The position numbers and the translations under genes are program-made. The notes beneath the pieces were generated by a model that did no database searches, was not told the DNA's origin, and was given only the letters and a program-made list of their open reading frames with translations. A DNA stretch of 64,000 nucleotides from Acidicapsa ligni (GTDB lineage: Bacteria > Acidobacteriota > Terriglobia > Terriglobales > Acidobacteriaceae): contig NZ_JAGSYG010000001.1 of the NCBI RefSeq assembly GCF_025685655.1, positions 992,001 to 1,056,000 of the forward strand, read 5' to 3'. This document shows, piece by piece, positions 43,958 through 51,648 of this stretch. Numbering within the stretch: position 1 is the first letter of the stretch; every line of letters begins with the position of its first letter.

Positions 43958-44344
43958 TCACGCAGCGGCTTGATCTGAAGCGGTAAGGGTTGAGTGGTTG
44001 TCGTTCTTTGCGTGGGCGTTTTCGACGCCGGGAAGAATCTCCACAATTTCGAAATAGCGATCCCATATTGGCGTGTCGCGGAGTTCTTCTACGAGTTGTT
44101 CGTAGGCCTGGTGGCTTGTCGCTTCCCACATCCATAGATCTGTGATTCGCGCGGAATAAAACTCTACATCGTAGAAGCGCAACGTCACGTTTGTGCTGTA
44201 TTTGCGAAGGATCGGCGCGACGTAGGTCTTGAACTCGGAGATGCGTTGATCAGAGGTGAAGCCGAGCCACTCCGGGGTGGTTTTTACCAGCATGAAGATC
44301 GTAAGTGCGATCGGAGGGGTAGGGGATTGTTCCTGATAGGTCAT
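43958..44344 (-). CDS. Darcynin-family protein
   Basis: This 128-residue protein resembles the darcynin family: ALTIFMLVKTTPEWLGFTSD near the start, LRFYDVEFYSARITDLWMWE in the middle and WDRYFEIVEILPGVENAH near the end. The family has a small alpha/beta fold and no assigned function. The last 15 residues are not conserved-looking. It is divergent from a TetR regulator with only 81 bp between them, so TetR probably controls it. The family call is from memory of its sequence pattern. Confidence 0.75.
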   Translation of the reverse strand: MTYQEQSPTPPIALTIFMLVKTTPEWLGFTSDQRISEFKTYVAPILRKYSTNVTLRFYDVEFYSARITDLWMWEATSHQAYEQLVEELRDTPIWDRYFEIVEILPGVENAHAKNDNHSTLTASDQAAA

Positions 44345-44388
44345 GGTTGGTTATTCCTTGTTGCTGGATTCTGTAACATTGTTAGAAT

Positions 44389-44404
44389 ATGAGTTAAAGC
44401 TCAT
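44389..44404. promoter_or_regulatory. Palindrome between darcynin and TetR genes (candidate TetR operator)
   Basis: ATGAG and CTCAT flank TTAAAG as a perfect inverted repeat in the middle of the short divergent promoter region. Its position, 22 bp before the TetR start, suits autorepression. Confidence 0.5.
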
Positions 44405-44425
44405 GTTTTCTACTCGCATTCTGCT

Positions 44426-45034
44426 ATGACAAAATCCACTCGGAAAAAGCGTTTAGACCCTCGTAAAACACCAGCGCAATCGCGTTCTGCAGCCACGGTA
44501 ACGGCTGTGCTGGAGGCGGCTGCTCGCATTCTCGAACGCAAGGGTTTTGCTGGATACACGACGAATGCGGTCGCTGAAGTGGCTGGTGTGAGCATTGGCT
44601 CGCTGTACCAGTATTTTCCAAACAAGGATGCTTTGACTGTGGCTTTAATCGAGCGCGAGTCTGAAGCGCTGCTTGCAGATATCGTTGCGGGCGACTCCAT
44701 TACTGAGGGCAGGAGTGGGCTGAAGCACCTGATTGGCGCGGCAGTCGCTCACCAGATGCGGCGCCCGAAGCTTGCGCGGCTGCTGGATTTTGAAGAAGAC
44801 AGGTTGCCGATTCGCGCGCGGATCAGGCGGGTTGGAGATCTGCTGCATGCGGCGCTGGTTCGGTCGCTGACTGCGGCTACTTCTCTGAGCGCGGAGGAGA
44901 TCGACATTGCGGCGCTGGATATTCTTGCGATGGCTCGGGGGATTATCGATGCTGCGGGGGATCGGGGTGAGACGGATGCTCGTGGTCTGGAAAAGCGGGT
45001 GGGGCGGGCGGTTTTTGGTTATCTTGGCATTTGA
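44426..45034 (+). CDS. TetR-family transcriptional regulator
   Basis: This 202-residue protein has the N-terminal TetR helix-turn-helix (ILERKGFAGYTTNAVAEVAG then VSIGSLYQYFPNKDALTVAL). The C-terminal ligand domain includes VRSLTAATSLSAEEIDIAAL. The N-terminus is basic (TKSTRKKRLDPRKTPAQSR). It probably represses itself and the divergent darcynin gene and releases DNA on binding a small hydrophobic ligand. The ligand is unknown. A composite repeat follows directly downstream. Confidence 0.93.
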   Translation: MTKSTRKKRLDPRKTPAQSRSAATVTAVLEAAARILERKGFAGYTTNAVAEVAGVSIGSLYQYFPNKDALTVALIERESEALLADIVAGDSITEGRSGLKHLIGAAVAHQMRRPKLARLLDFEEDRLPIRARIRRVGDLLHAALVRSLTAATSLSAEEIDIAALDILAMARGIIDAAGDRGETDARGLEKRVGRAVFGYLGI

Positions 45035-45059
45035 CGCGGGGCTTCGTTTAGAAGGCAAG

Positions 45060-45236
45060 GGCTCAAGGGCAGAAGCGGATTCCTTCGGGAATGACAGGCA
45101 GAGCTGCAAGGGCAACAACAAAGGCAAGGGCTAACAGCAGATTCCCTTCGGGAATGACAGACAGAACCGCAAGGGCAACTGCAACTGCTAGAGCAACAGG
45201 AACTGCAAGGGCAACTGCAACAGCAAGGGCAACGGT
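45060..45236. repeat. Composite repeat, copy 4
   Basis: Two cores are present: a 14-base form (ATTCCTTCGGGAAT, 45079-45092) and the full ATTCCCTTCGGGAAT at 45141-45155. Hexamer-periodic sequence with GCAAGG, GCAACT and GCAACA units follows each core. The copy lies in the convergent gap between the TetR gene and the ECF44-like sigma gene. Confidence 0.85.
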
Positions 45237-45254
45237 AACTCGCCTGAGATTTGC

Positions 45255-45833
45255 TTATGTGGCTTGGCTTGGGTGGCAGGTGCAGTCGAGGCAGCCGTGT
45301 TCGGCGCAGGTGCCGCAGCAGCGGATGAGCTGCTTGCGCAATGCGGTTCGTGCTCGATGGGCGCGGACTGCGGCATTGCCGGGAGTGATGTCGGCTGACC
45401 TGGCGTAGGTGGATAGAGCGGTTTCTCCGAGATCTACTTCGCGTAACAAGGTGGCGTAGGCAGGTGTGAGCCGGTCCAGCGCACTGGCGATACATTGACA
45501 CGTCGTTTCGTGCAGAAGAGGCTCGAAGTTCTGAGATGGACTGGGCTCCGTTTCGAGCTCCTGTACCCAGCGTTCCAGAGCGGCTCCTTCGCTGGTGCGG
45601 CGGCGGTAGTGATCGATGATTGCATTGCGCAGAATGCGATAGAACCAGGCGACAGATGACTCCGCTGCGCGCAACTGGTTGCCTGTTTCAAGAGCGCGCA
45701 GATAGGCGATCTGCAGAATGTCTTCGGCGGTGGCGCGGTCGTTGACGCGGCGCTGGATGAAGCCGAGGAACTGGCGGCGCAGGCTGAGCAGCGAGTTGAT
45801 TGGGCTTCCGGTCATTGAGTGTTCGTGATGCAT
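45255..45833 (-). CDS. ECF44/CorE-like metal-responsive sigma factor with cysteine-rich tail
   Basis: This 192-residue ECF sigma factor has region 2 (FIQRRVNDRATAEDILQIAY, SVAWFYRILRNAIIDHYRRR) and region 4 (LDRLTPAYATLLREVDLGET, TPGNAAVRAHRARTALRKQL). The tail has six cysteines: Cys172, 173, 176, 181, 184 and 186 (CCGTCAEHGCLDCTC). Cys112 and Cys114 also form a CQC in the linker. This tail is the hallmark of CorE-type factors, in which bound copper or another metal switches activity without an anti-sigma protein. None is encoded nearby. The upstream gene on the same strand is a Cys-rich mini-peptide. The metal is inferred. Confidence 0.88.
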   Translation of the reverse strand: MHHEHSMTGSPINSLLSLRRQFLGFIQRRVNDRATAEDILQIAYLRALETGNQLRAAESSVAWFYRILRNAIIDHYRRRTSEGAALERWVQELETEPSPSQNFEPLLHETTCQCIASALDRLTPAYATLLREVDLGETALSTYARSADITPGNAAVRAHRARTALRKQLIRCCGTCAEHGCLDCTCHPSQAT

Positions 45834-45895
45834 CCTGGTTCAGAGGTCGGTTTTGGGGTTAGGTTTCGAGTTCAGTTCCGGGGTTCATTCAGGTT

Positions 45896-45921
45896 ACGGC
45901 AGGAGGATTGGCTCCTGCCGT
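45896..45921. terminator. Hairpin between metallothionein-like peptide and sigma gene
   Basis: ACGGCAGGAG pairs perfectly with CTCCTGCCGT around a 6-base loop, just 26 bp after the peptide stop. No T run follows on the minus strand, so partial readthrough into the sigma gene is plausible. It could set a high peptide-to-sigma ratio. Confidence 0.6.
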
Positions 45922-45947
45922 TTGTATTTGATGGTTGAAGGAAGCAC

Positions 45948-46031
45948 CTAGTTGCGAGTGGGGCAATTGCAGATCGGGCCACATTCACAAGCTGAACCGC
46001 AGGGGCAGATGGTTGATAGATTTGTTCGCAT
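45948..46031 (-). CDS. 27-residue Cys-rich peptide, metallothionein-like (three CxC hexads)
   Basis: The open frame reads MRTNLSTI and then CPCGSA, CECGPI, CNCPTR, N. It has six cysteines at residues 9, 11, 15, 17, 21 and 23, as three CxC pairs exactly six residues apart. AAGGAG lies 8 bases before the ATG, a strong ribosome site, and an ECF-type promoter pattern lies about 50 bp upstream. CxC pairs are typical metal-thiolate ligands, so it should bind Cu(I), Zn or Cd in the cytoplasm; there is no signal peptide. Together with the adjacent metal-type sigma factor it suggests a metal buffering unit. It is too short for automatic gene callers. Function is inferred from composition and context. 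Confidence 0.75.
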   Translation of the reverse strand: MRTNLSTICPCGSACECGPICNCPTRN

Positions 46032-46081
46032 GATGATTTCTCCTTGAACGTATTGAATTGGTTGGTACGTTCGAAATGGCT

Positions 46082-46107
46082 GACGCAGCGGGGCAGTAAA
46101 CATTACA
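46082..46107 (-). promoter_or_regulatory. ECF-type promoter pattern upstream of the Cys-rich peptide
   Basis: On the minus strand, TGTAAT (46107-46102) is followed after 16 bases by CGTC (46085-46082), the general layout of ECF-dependent promoters (an AAC/AAT-like -35 and a CGTC -10). It is 50 bp before the peptide ATG. No such pattern stands directly before the sigma gene itself. Confidence 0.5.
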
Positions 46108-46175
46108 CCCCTTCACGCCGGTAGTACCGATATTCAGTTCGAGGGGTACGGGGCATCAGGCATAATCAAGATACG

Positions 46176-49037
46176 ATGGCGCTTTTGTGGAATCCGGAGA
46201 GCTGGTCGCAGCGACTGGCAGAGTTGCAGGCAGAGTCAGGGGAGCTGAAAGAGGCTCCTTTACGGCGTGATGTGCGTTCGCTTGGCATGTTGCTGGGCGA
46301 GGTATTGCGCGAGCAGGCTGGCGATGAACTGTTTATGCAGGTGGAAGAGCTGCGCCAGGGCACGATTCGGCGTCGCGAGGCAGAGGATCAGGGGGCGGAG
46401 GAAGCTGCCGCTGAACATGCCGCACGGGCGTTGGCGCTGGTGCATCGGTTGCCGGTGGATCGGGCGCTGCTGCTGACACGGGCCTTCGGGTTCTATTTTG
46501 AACTGATCAATCTGGCGGAGACCAATCATCGCAAGCGGCGTCGGCTGGCGCTGCAATTGACGGGCGCGGCAGGCAAGCAGCGCGGTAGTCTTGCGGGTAC
46601 GCTACGGGCGATGCAGCGTGTTGGGATTACGGCAGAAGAGGCAATGGAGTGGCTGCGCAAGGTGCTGGTGGTGCCGGTGTTTACGGCGCATCCGACTGAG
46701 GTGGCGCGGCGCTCGGTGATGTTCAAGCGGCGGCGTATCGGTGAGTTGCTTGAGGAGTTAGATCGCATTCCAGTGCCTGAAGAAGATATGGCGCGGCTGG
46801 AAGAGGAAGTGCTGGCGGAGATCACTTCTCTGTGGCAGACGGATGAGGTGCGGAGCCGGCGTCCGACGGTGTATGACGAGATCAAGATGGGGCTGGACTA
46901 CTACGATGTCTCCATCTTTGCGACGCTGCCCAGCCTTTATCGCGAGATTGCGGAGGCGTTGAATGCCGCCTACGGGTTGGAGCTGGAGGCGCACGATCTG
47001 CCCAAGGTGCTGGCTTTCGGTTCGTGGATTGGCGGCGATCGGGATGGCAATCCGTATGTCACTCCTGAGGTGACACGGAACGCGATTCAACTGGCGCGGG
47101 AGCACTTGCTGCATTTTTACGATGCGCAGTTGCAGATTGTGATCGATTTGCTGAGCACCTCGGCGCAACAGATGCCGGTACAGGATGCGGTGCGGGATCG
47201 CCTGGAGGAATACGAGTCGAGGATACATACGACTGAGGAGTCGTTGTATGGGCAGCGCTTTGAGTTCGAGTTATATCGACGATTTTTGATTTGTGTGCGG
47301 GCGCGAATGCGGTGCTCGCTCCACCAGCGGGTTGCTAGCCAGTCGAGTACGACTGCTGGTTTGCTTTCGACGATTGCTGAGTCCCAGGAGCGGATGGCGC
47401 AGGTGCTGCCGCCGTATGCATCCGCGGCGGAGTTTCAATCTGACCTGACGATTTTGCGGGATTCGCTGGCGGCCAATCGCGGATTGAGGATTGCGCGTAA
47501 CCTGATCGATCCGCTGCTGCTGCTGGTGCGGACTTTTGGGCTGCACCTGCATACGCTGGATATTCGGCAGCATGCGAAGTTGCATGCGCAGGCGCTTAAG
47601 GAAGCGATTGAAGATACGCTTGCTTCGGAGCTGCCGAAGAGGCTTTCGGCGGAAACGGCCAATGTTCTCGATACTTTTCGCGTGATTGCAGAGGTGAAGG
47701 CAGGCAGTACGCCTGAGGTGATCCGGCATTATGTGATCAGCGGCGCTACGTGCGTGGAGGATGTGCTGACGGTTGTTCGCCTGGGACGGCTGACGGGCGT
47801 GAAGCTGGAGGGCAGCGCAGGCAATTCAGAGACGGGCAGCTCGGATCCGGGGCTGATGCCGGTGCCGCTCTTCGAGTCGATCGAGGATCTGCGTAATGCT
47901 GCCGAGATCTGCGGCGAGCTTTGGGCGCGCGAAGATTATCGGGCGTTGCTTGCGACCTGGAACGATACGCAGGAGGTCATGCTGGGCTACTCCGATTCGA
48001 ACAAGGACGGAGGTATGCTGACGAGCACGTGGGAGATCTTCCGCGCGCATCGGGCGTTGCATGAGGTGGCGCGCAAGGCTGGCGTGCGGTTGCGGCTCTT
48101 TCACGGGCGCGGCGGCACGGTTGGCCGAGGCGGCGGACCGACGCATCGAGCTATTTTTGCGCAGCCGCTGGATTCGTTCGAGGGGCAGTTTCGCATTACT
48201 GAACAGGGCGAAGTGCTGAACTTCAAATATGCGGATGTGGTGCTGGCGGAGCGCAATCTGGAGCTGATGATTGCTGCTTCACTGGATGCGCTGGCGAGAC
48301 CGAATGCGCGCGATCCTGAGGGGCACTTTACGGGCAAGCTGCTGCCGGAGTGGGAGCAGGCGCTGGATCGGCTTTCGGTGCTTTCGTATGAGTTTTACAA
48401 AGAGCACATTCTGGACGATGCGGGGCTGCTGGACTACTTTGAGCAGTCGACGCCGATGGGCGAGTTGGAACACGCAAAGATCGGTTCGCGGCCGTCGAAG
48501 CGCAAGGGCTCGCTGAGCCTGGAGACGCTGCGCGCGATTCCGTGGGTTTTTGGGTGGACGCAGTCACGGCTGCTGATTCCGGCCTGGTTTGGGGTGGGTC
48601 ATGCGGTTGAGGCGTATCTTGCCGAGGGCGGTTCGCTGGCTACGTTGACGACCATGGCGAAGGAGTTTCCGCTGTTCATCGACCTGGTGCGCAATGTGGA
48701 GATGGCGCTGGGCAAGGCGGATCTTGGCACGGCGCGGCTTTACTCCTCGCTGGTTGAGGATATGCAGTTACGTGCGCGCATCTACACCGGCTTTGAAGAG
48801 GAGTATCAGCGGACGGTGGATGCGGTGCTGGCTATCACGCAGCAGACGGAACTGCTGCAATCCAATCCGGTGCTGGCGCGGTCGATCAAGCTGCGTAATC
48901 CGTACGTGGACCCGATGCACCTGATCCAGGTGGATCTGCTGCGGCGCAAGCGAGCGGGGGAGGATACTCCTGAGGTTAACCGGGCTCTTTCGGCTACGAT
49001 CAGCGGGATTTCTGCGGGTCTGCGCAATACGGGTTGA
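46176..49037 (+). CDS. ppc: Phosphoenolpyruvate carboxylase
   Basis: The enzyme fixes bicarbonate onto PEP to give oxaloacetate, refilling the TCA cycle. The 953-residue protein has the catalytic His in VFTAHPTEVARRSV, SWIGGDRDGNPYVTPEV, YSDSNKDGGMLTSTWE and the glycine-rich loop FHGRGGTVGRGGGPTH. The C-terminus ends RNTG, the allosteric-site end seen in this family. A short low-complexity insert (EGSAGNSETGSSDPG) lies near residue 550. It is divergent from the Cys-rich peptide gene. ATG 46176 fits the family N-terminus. Confidence 0.96.
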   Translation: MALLWNPESWSQRLAELQAESGELKEAPLRRDVRSLGMLLGEVLREQAGDELFMQVEELRQGTIRRREAEDQGAEEAAAEHAARALALVHRLPVDRALLLTRAFGFYFELINLAETNHRKRRRLALQLTGAAGKQRGSLAGTLRAMQRVGITAEEAMEWLRKVLVVPVFTAHPTEVARRSVMFKRRRIGELLEELDRIPVPEEDMARLEEEVLAEITSLWQTDEVRSRRPTVYDEIKMGLDYYDVSIFATLPSLYREIAEALNAAYGLELEAHDLPKVLAFGSWIGGDRDGNPYVTPEVTRNAIQLAREHLLHFYDAQLQIVIDLLSTSAQQMPVQDAVRDRLEEYESRIHTTEESLYGQRFEFELYRRFLICVRARMRCSLHQRVASQSSTTAGLLSTIAESQERMAQVLPPYASAAEFQSDLTILRDSLAANRGLRIARNLIDPLLLLVRTFGLHLHTLDIRQHAKLHAQALKEAIEDTLASELPKRLSAETANVLDTFRVIAEVKAGSTPEVIRHYVISGATCVEDVLTVVRLGRLTGVKLEGSAGNSETGSSDPGLMPVPLFESIEDLRNAAEICGELWAREDYRALLATWNDTQEVMLGYSDSNKDGGMLTSTWEIFRAHRALHEVARKAGVRLRLFHGRGGTVGRGGGPTHRAIFAQPLDSFEGQFRITEQGEVLNFKYADVVLAERNLELMIAASLDALARPNARDPEGHFTGKLLPEWEQALDRLSVLSYEFYKEHILDDAGLLDYFEQSTPMGELEHAKIGSRPSKRKGSLSLETLRAIPWVFGWTQSRLLIPAWFGVGHAVEAYLAEGGSLATLTTMAKEFPLFIDLVRNVEMALGKADLGTARLYSSLVEDMQLRARIYTGFEEEYQRTVDAVLAITQQTELLQSNPVLARSIKLRNPYVDPMHLIQVDLLRRKRAGEDTPEVNRALSATISGISAGLRNTG

Positions 49038-49074
49038 GGGCATTGTCTTTGGGTTGAAACGACAGGGACAGGAC

Positions 49075-49117
49075 AAACAGGAATGGCCAACTCATGATGA
49101 GTTGGCCATTCCTGTTT
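49075..49117. terminator. Perfect 21-bp bidirectional terminator
   Basis: The arm AAACAGGAATGGCCAACTCAT (49075-49095, split here as one stem) is complemented exactly by 49097-49117, which ends in GTTT. It lies between the convergent ppc and BamD-like genes, 37 bp after the ppc stop. Confidence 0.88.
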
Positions 49118-49132
49118 GCGGATTGAGAGGAA

Positions 49133-50698
49133 CTAGAAGGGGTTCAGCTTGCTCAGACCCTTCTTCTTTTTCTTCTTGCTGGAAGACTCGTCGCTTTGAT
49201 CCAGCTTGGGCTTTTTCTTGGAGGCCTTGGCGTCGGCTGGGGCCGCTGTATTCTGCGCGGGTGTTGAGCCGGACTTGACGTCGTTGACCTGCTCGGGTGC
49301 GGCTGCGGGAGCCTCTGCTTCGGGCAGCTTGGTTTCCGTGGGGCCGACGGATTTTACGACGGCATTGGGATCTTCTTCAGGCTTGGCTGCTGGAGCGGCG
49401 TTAGGAGCGCTTACGATGGATGCGCCGACACTATTGCCACTGCCGCCACTTGAGTCGGGAACATTCTCAAACTGCAGAGGAGCCTGGGGCTGGTCGGAGC
49501 GCGGCGGCTCGTTGGCTCCAGTGGGCTCGGCTGTCTTTCCTGCTTCGGCGGGAGCACCGGGCTGGCTGGCGCGGAAGGCGGAAGCGAAAATCTGCTGATT
49601 TTCCTTGGTGATTGAGGGAGCGATGGTCCGCGAGGGGGCGGTCATGGTGGGCTCGCCTACGTGGGCGGCTTCGACGACCAGAGGACCGTGCTTGATCAGG
49701 CCCAGAGTCTTGTCGGTGAAGCGAACGGGCTGGCGGCTGCGCTCTTCTGCATCATTCTCGGCAACGGCTTCCTGGGTAGGCTCGGGAACGGGCCGGTTCA
49801 TGGCGACGAGACGGTCACGGGCATCCTCGACATGGGGAGCCATTGGGTAGCGGACGATGATTTTGCCGTAGGCTGCTGCGGCCTTGTCCAGATAAATCTG
49901 GTTCAAGCGTTCACGAACCGAGCCGGGAAGAGCTTTTGCGGCTTCTACGGAACGAGCTTCGCCGGAATAGGCGTCGCCGATCGTCAGCCAGAGCTGATCG
50001 CTTCTGCTGTAGAGGGGATAGGTGTCTGCGACGGTCTGCAGGCGGGCGATTGCTCCGGCCCAGTTTTCGCGGCTGGCATAGTACTGGCCGATGAGGAACT
50101 CGCGTTCGCCGAGGACTTCCTGGGTTTCGCGGAGCTTCTGCTTGGCGCGCGGTACGAGAGACGAGTCGGGGAACTGGTTAATCATTTCGCGATACGCCTG
50201 TTCGGCATGAACGGCGTTGTTGAAGTCGCGATCGGGTTTTTCCATCTGCATGAAGTAGATGTCGGCTACCTTCATCTTTGCTTCTGCCGCTTCGGGAGCC
50301 TGCGGGAAGAAGGTGATGAAGTCGTTGTACTCGGCCTCGGCCTGGGTGAGAGCGGCGGTGCCGCCTTCCTTGAACCAGCTATCGCCTACGGCCAGTTTGG
50401 CGCGCATCTGGTATTCCGACTCGGGGTAGGTGTTCAGAAGGGTCTGCAGGTCGAGCCGGGCTACGTCGAAACGGCCCTTTTTGAGCGCGATCATCGCCTT
50501 GTCGAACAACTCTTTGTCGGGCTGACGGCTGGAGACGTTGGCGAGCGGGTTGGCGCTCAAGTCCTGATTTTTCTTCGTTTTCGGGACCTTGGTCTTGGCC
50601 TGTGCCGGAACCATTGTCAGTGCCAGGGTGAGGATGCCGAGGGTCGCGGTAAGGCGCCCGGCGTTCCTGTTCAAGGTTTTCGTTGTAAACACCGTCAT
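49133..50698 (-). CDS. bamD: BamD-like outer membrane assembly protein with long C-terminal extension
   Basis: The first 270 residues match BamD/YfiO: TPR-type helices (YPESEYQMRAKLAVGDSWFK, EAEYNDFITFFPQAPEAAEA, AYREMINQFPDSSLVPRAKQ). A signal peptide (GILTLALTMVPAQA) is present, but no lipobox cysteine, unlike E. coli BamD. About 250 Ala/Pro/Glu-rich residues follow, ending in a poly-Lys stretch and GLSKLNPF. BamD helps insert beta-barrel proteins in the outer membrane; the extension may contact peptidoglycan or partners. GAGG before ATG 50698 sets the start; the frame opens at 50740. Confidence 0.82.
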   Translation of the reverse strand: MTVFTTKTLNRNAGRLTATLGILTLALTMVPAQAKTKVPKTKKNQDLSANPLANVSSRQPDKELFDKAMIALKKGRFDVARLDLQTLLNTYPESEYQMRAKLAVGDSWFKEGGTAALTQAEAEYNDFITFFPQAPEAAEAKMKVADIYFMQMEKPDRDFNNAVHAEQAYREMINQFPDSSLVPRAKQKLRETQEVLGEREFLIGQYYASRENWAGAIARLQTVADTYPLYSRSDQLWLTIGDAYSGEARSVEAAKALPGSVRERLNQIYLDKAAAAYGKIIVRYPMAPHVEDARDRLVAMNRPVPEPTQEAVAENDAEERSRQPVRFTDKTLGLIKHGPLVVEAAHVGEPTMTAPSRTIAPSITKENQQIFASAFRASQPGAPAEAGKTAEPTGANEPPRSDQPQAPLQFENVPDSSGGSGNSVGASIVSAPNAAPAAKPEEDPNAVVKSVGPTETKLPEAEAPAAAPEQVNDVKSGSTPAQNTAAPADAKASKKKPKLDQSDESSSKKKKKKGLSKLNPF

Positions 50699-50810
50699 AC
50701 CACCTCTATTTTGCTGTGGGCAGCCATGAGGTTCGCCCACCCTGCATCCTGAAAACTTGTCTGGGCGAATGTTCTACCGCCCTGTTGCCGATCTGATTGG
50801 CCGACTCTGC

Positions 50811-51482
50811 TTATGCTTCGCCTGATGCGATTTTCGCAACTGCCAGCAATTCGCGTGCATTCTGTTCGGCGCTGCCGTTGCTAAATACGGCACTGCCTGC
50901 CACGAGCAGATCCGCTCCTGCTTTGACGACCTGGGCGATGGTATCGTGAGCCACGCCGCCGTCCACTTCAATTCTAAACGCCAAGCCGAGCTCCTGGCGG
51001 ATTTCTGCTAGTCTACGGATCTTATCCAGGGAGAAAGGGATAAAATTCTGCCCGCCGAAGCCGGGATTCACGCTCATGATGAGCACGTGGTGCAGCATGG
51101 GCAGGATATCGAGCAGGACATCGACGCGTGTAGCCGGATTGAGAACGACTCCGGGGTGCATGCCGTGATTCTGAATCAGCTCGATGGTGCGATGCAGATG
51201 CGGGCAGGCCTCGTAATGAACGCCGATCCAGTTTGCGCCTGCTTCGGCAAAGGCGGGAATGTAGTCGTTGGGATTGTCGATCATCAGGTGGCAGTCGAGC
51301 GGCAGGCTGGTGGCTTTGCGCAGACTTCTTACGACGGGCGGCCCCAGAGTGATGTTGGGGACGAAATGGCCGTCCATTACATCGACATGAATGACTGTGC
51401 CGCCGCCTCGCTCGGCCGCGGCTACTTCGTCGGCAAGATGCGCAAAATCGGCGGAGAGGATAGATGGAAGCAGTTCAACCAT
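50811..51482 (-). CDS. rpe: Ribulose-phosphate 3-epimerase
   Basis: The enzyme interconverts ribulose 5-phosphate and xylulose 5-phosphate in the pentose phosphate pathway. The 223-residue TIM-barrel protein starts MVELLPSILSADFAHL. It has the metal and substrate residues in HVDVMDGHFVPNITLG, LDCHLMIDNP and EVDGGVAHDT, plus the phosphate loop VAGSAVF. Family length and N-terminus favour ATG 51482, though the frame extends to GTG 51596. It acts with 6-phosphogluconate dehydrogenase (33356-34372) in the same pathway but is not in its operon. Confidence 0.94.
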   Translation of the reverse strand: MVELLPSILSADFAHLADEVAAAERGGGTVIHVDVMDGHFVPNITLGPPVVRSLRKATSLPLDCHLMIDNPNDYIPAFAEAGANWIGVHYEACPHLHRTIELIQNHGMHPGVVLNPATRVDVLLDILPMLHHVLIMSVNPGFGGQNFIPFSLDKIRRLAEIRQELGLAFRIEVDGGVAHDTIAQVVKAGADLLVAGSAVFSNGSAEQNARELLAVAKIASGEA

Positions 51483-51648
51483 GGGTAGTATCTGACTCGC
51501 TTTCCGGCCTGTTTTCGGCACAGTTCCAGAGATTTCAAGTGTACCAGCCAGCGGGAGTTGGATTTCTACAGAAGAAGGCTGCCGGGTGGCTTGCACTCAT
51601 TCTTCATTCTGGAAAGCGGGGCTGTCAGGCAATATGCCAGGCAAATTG

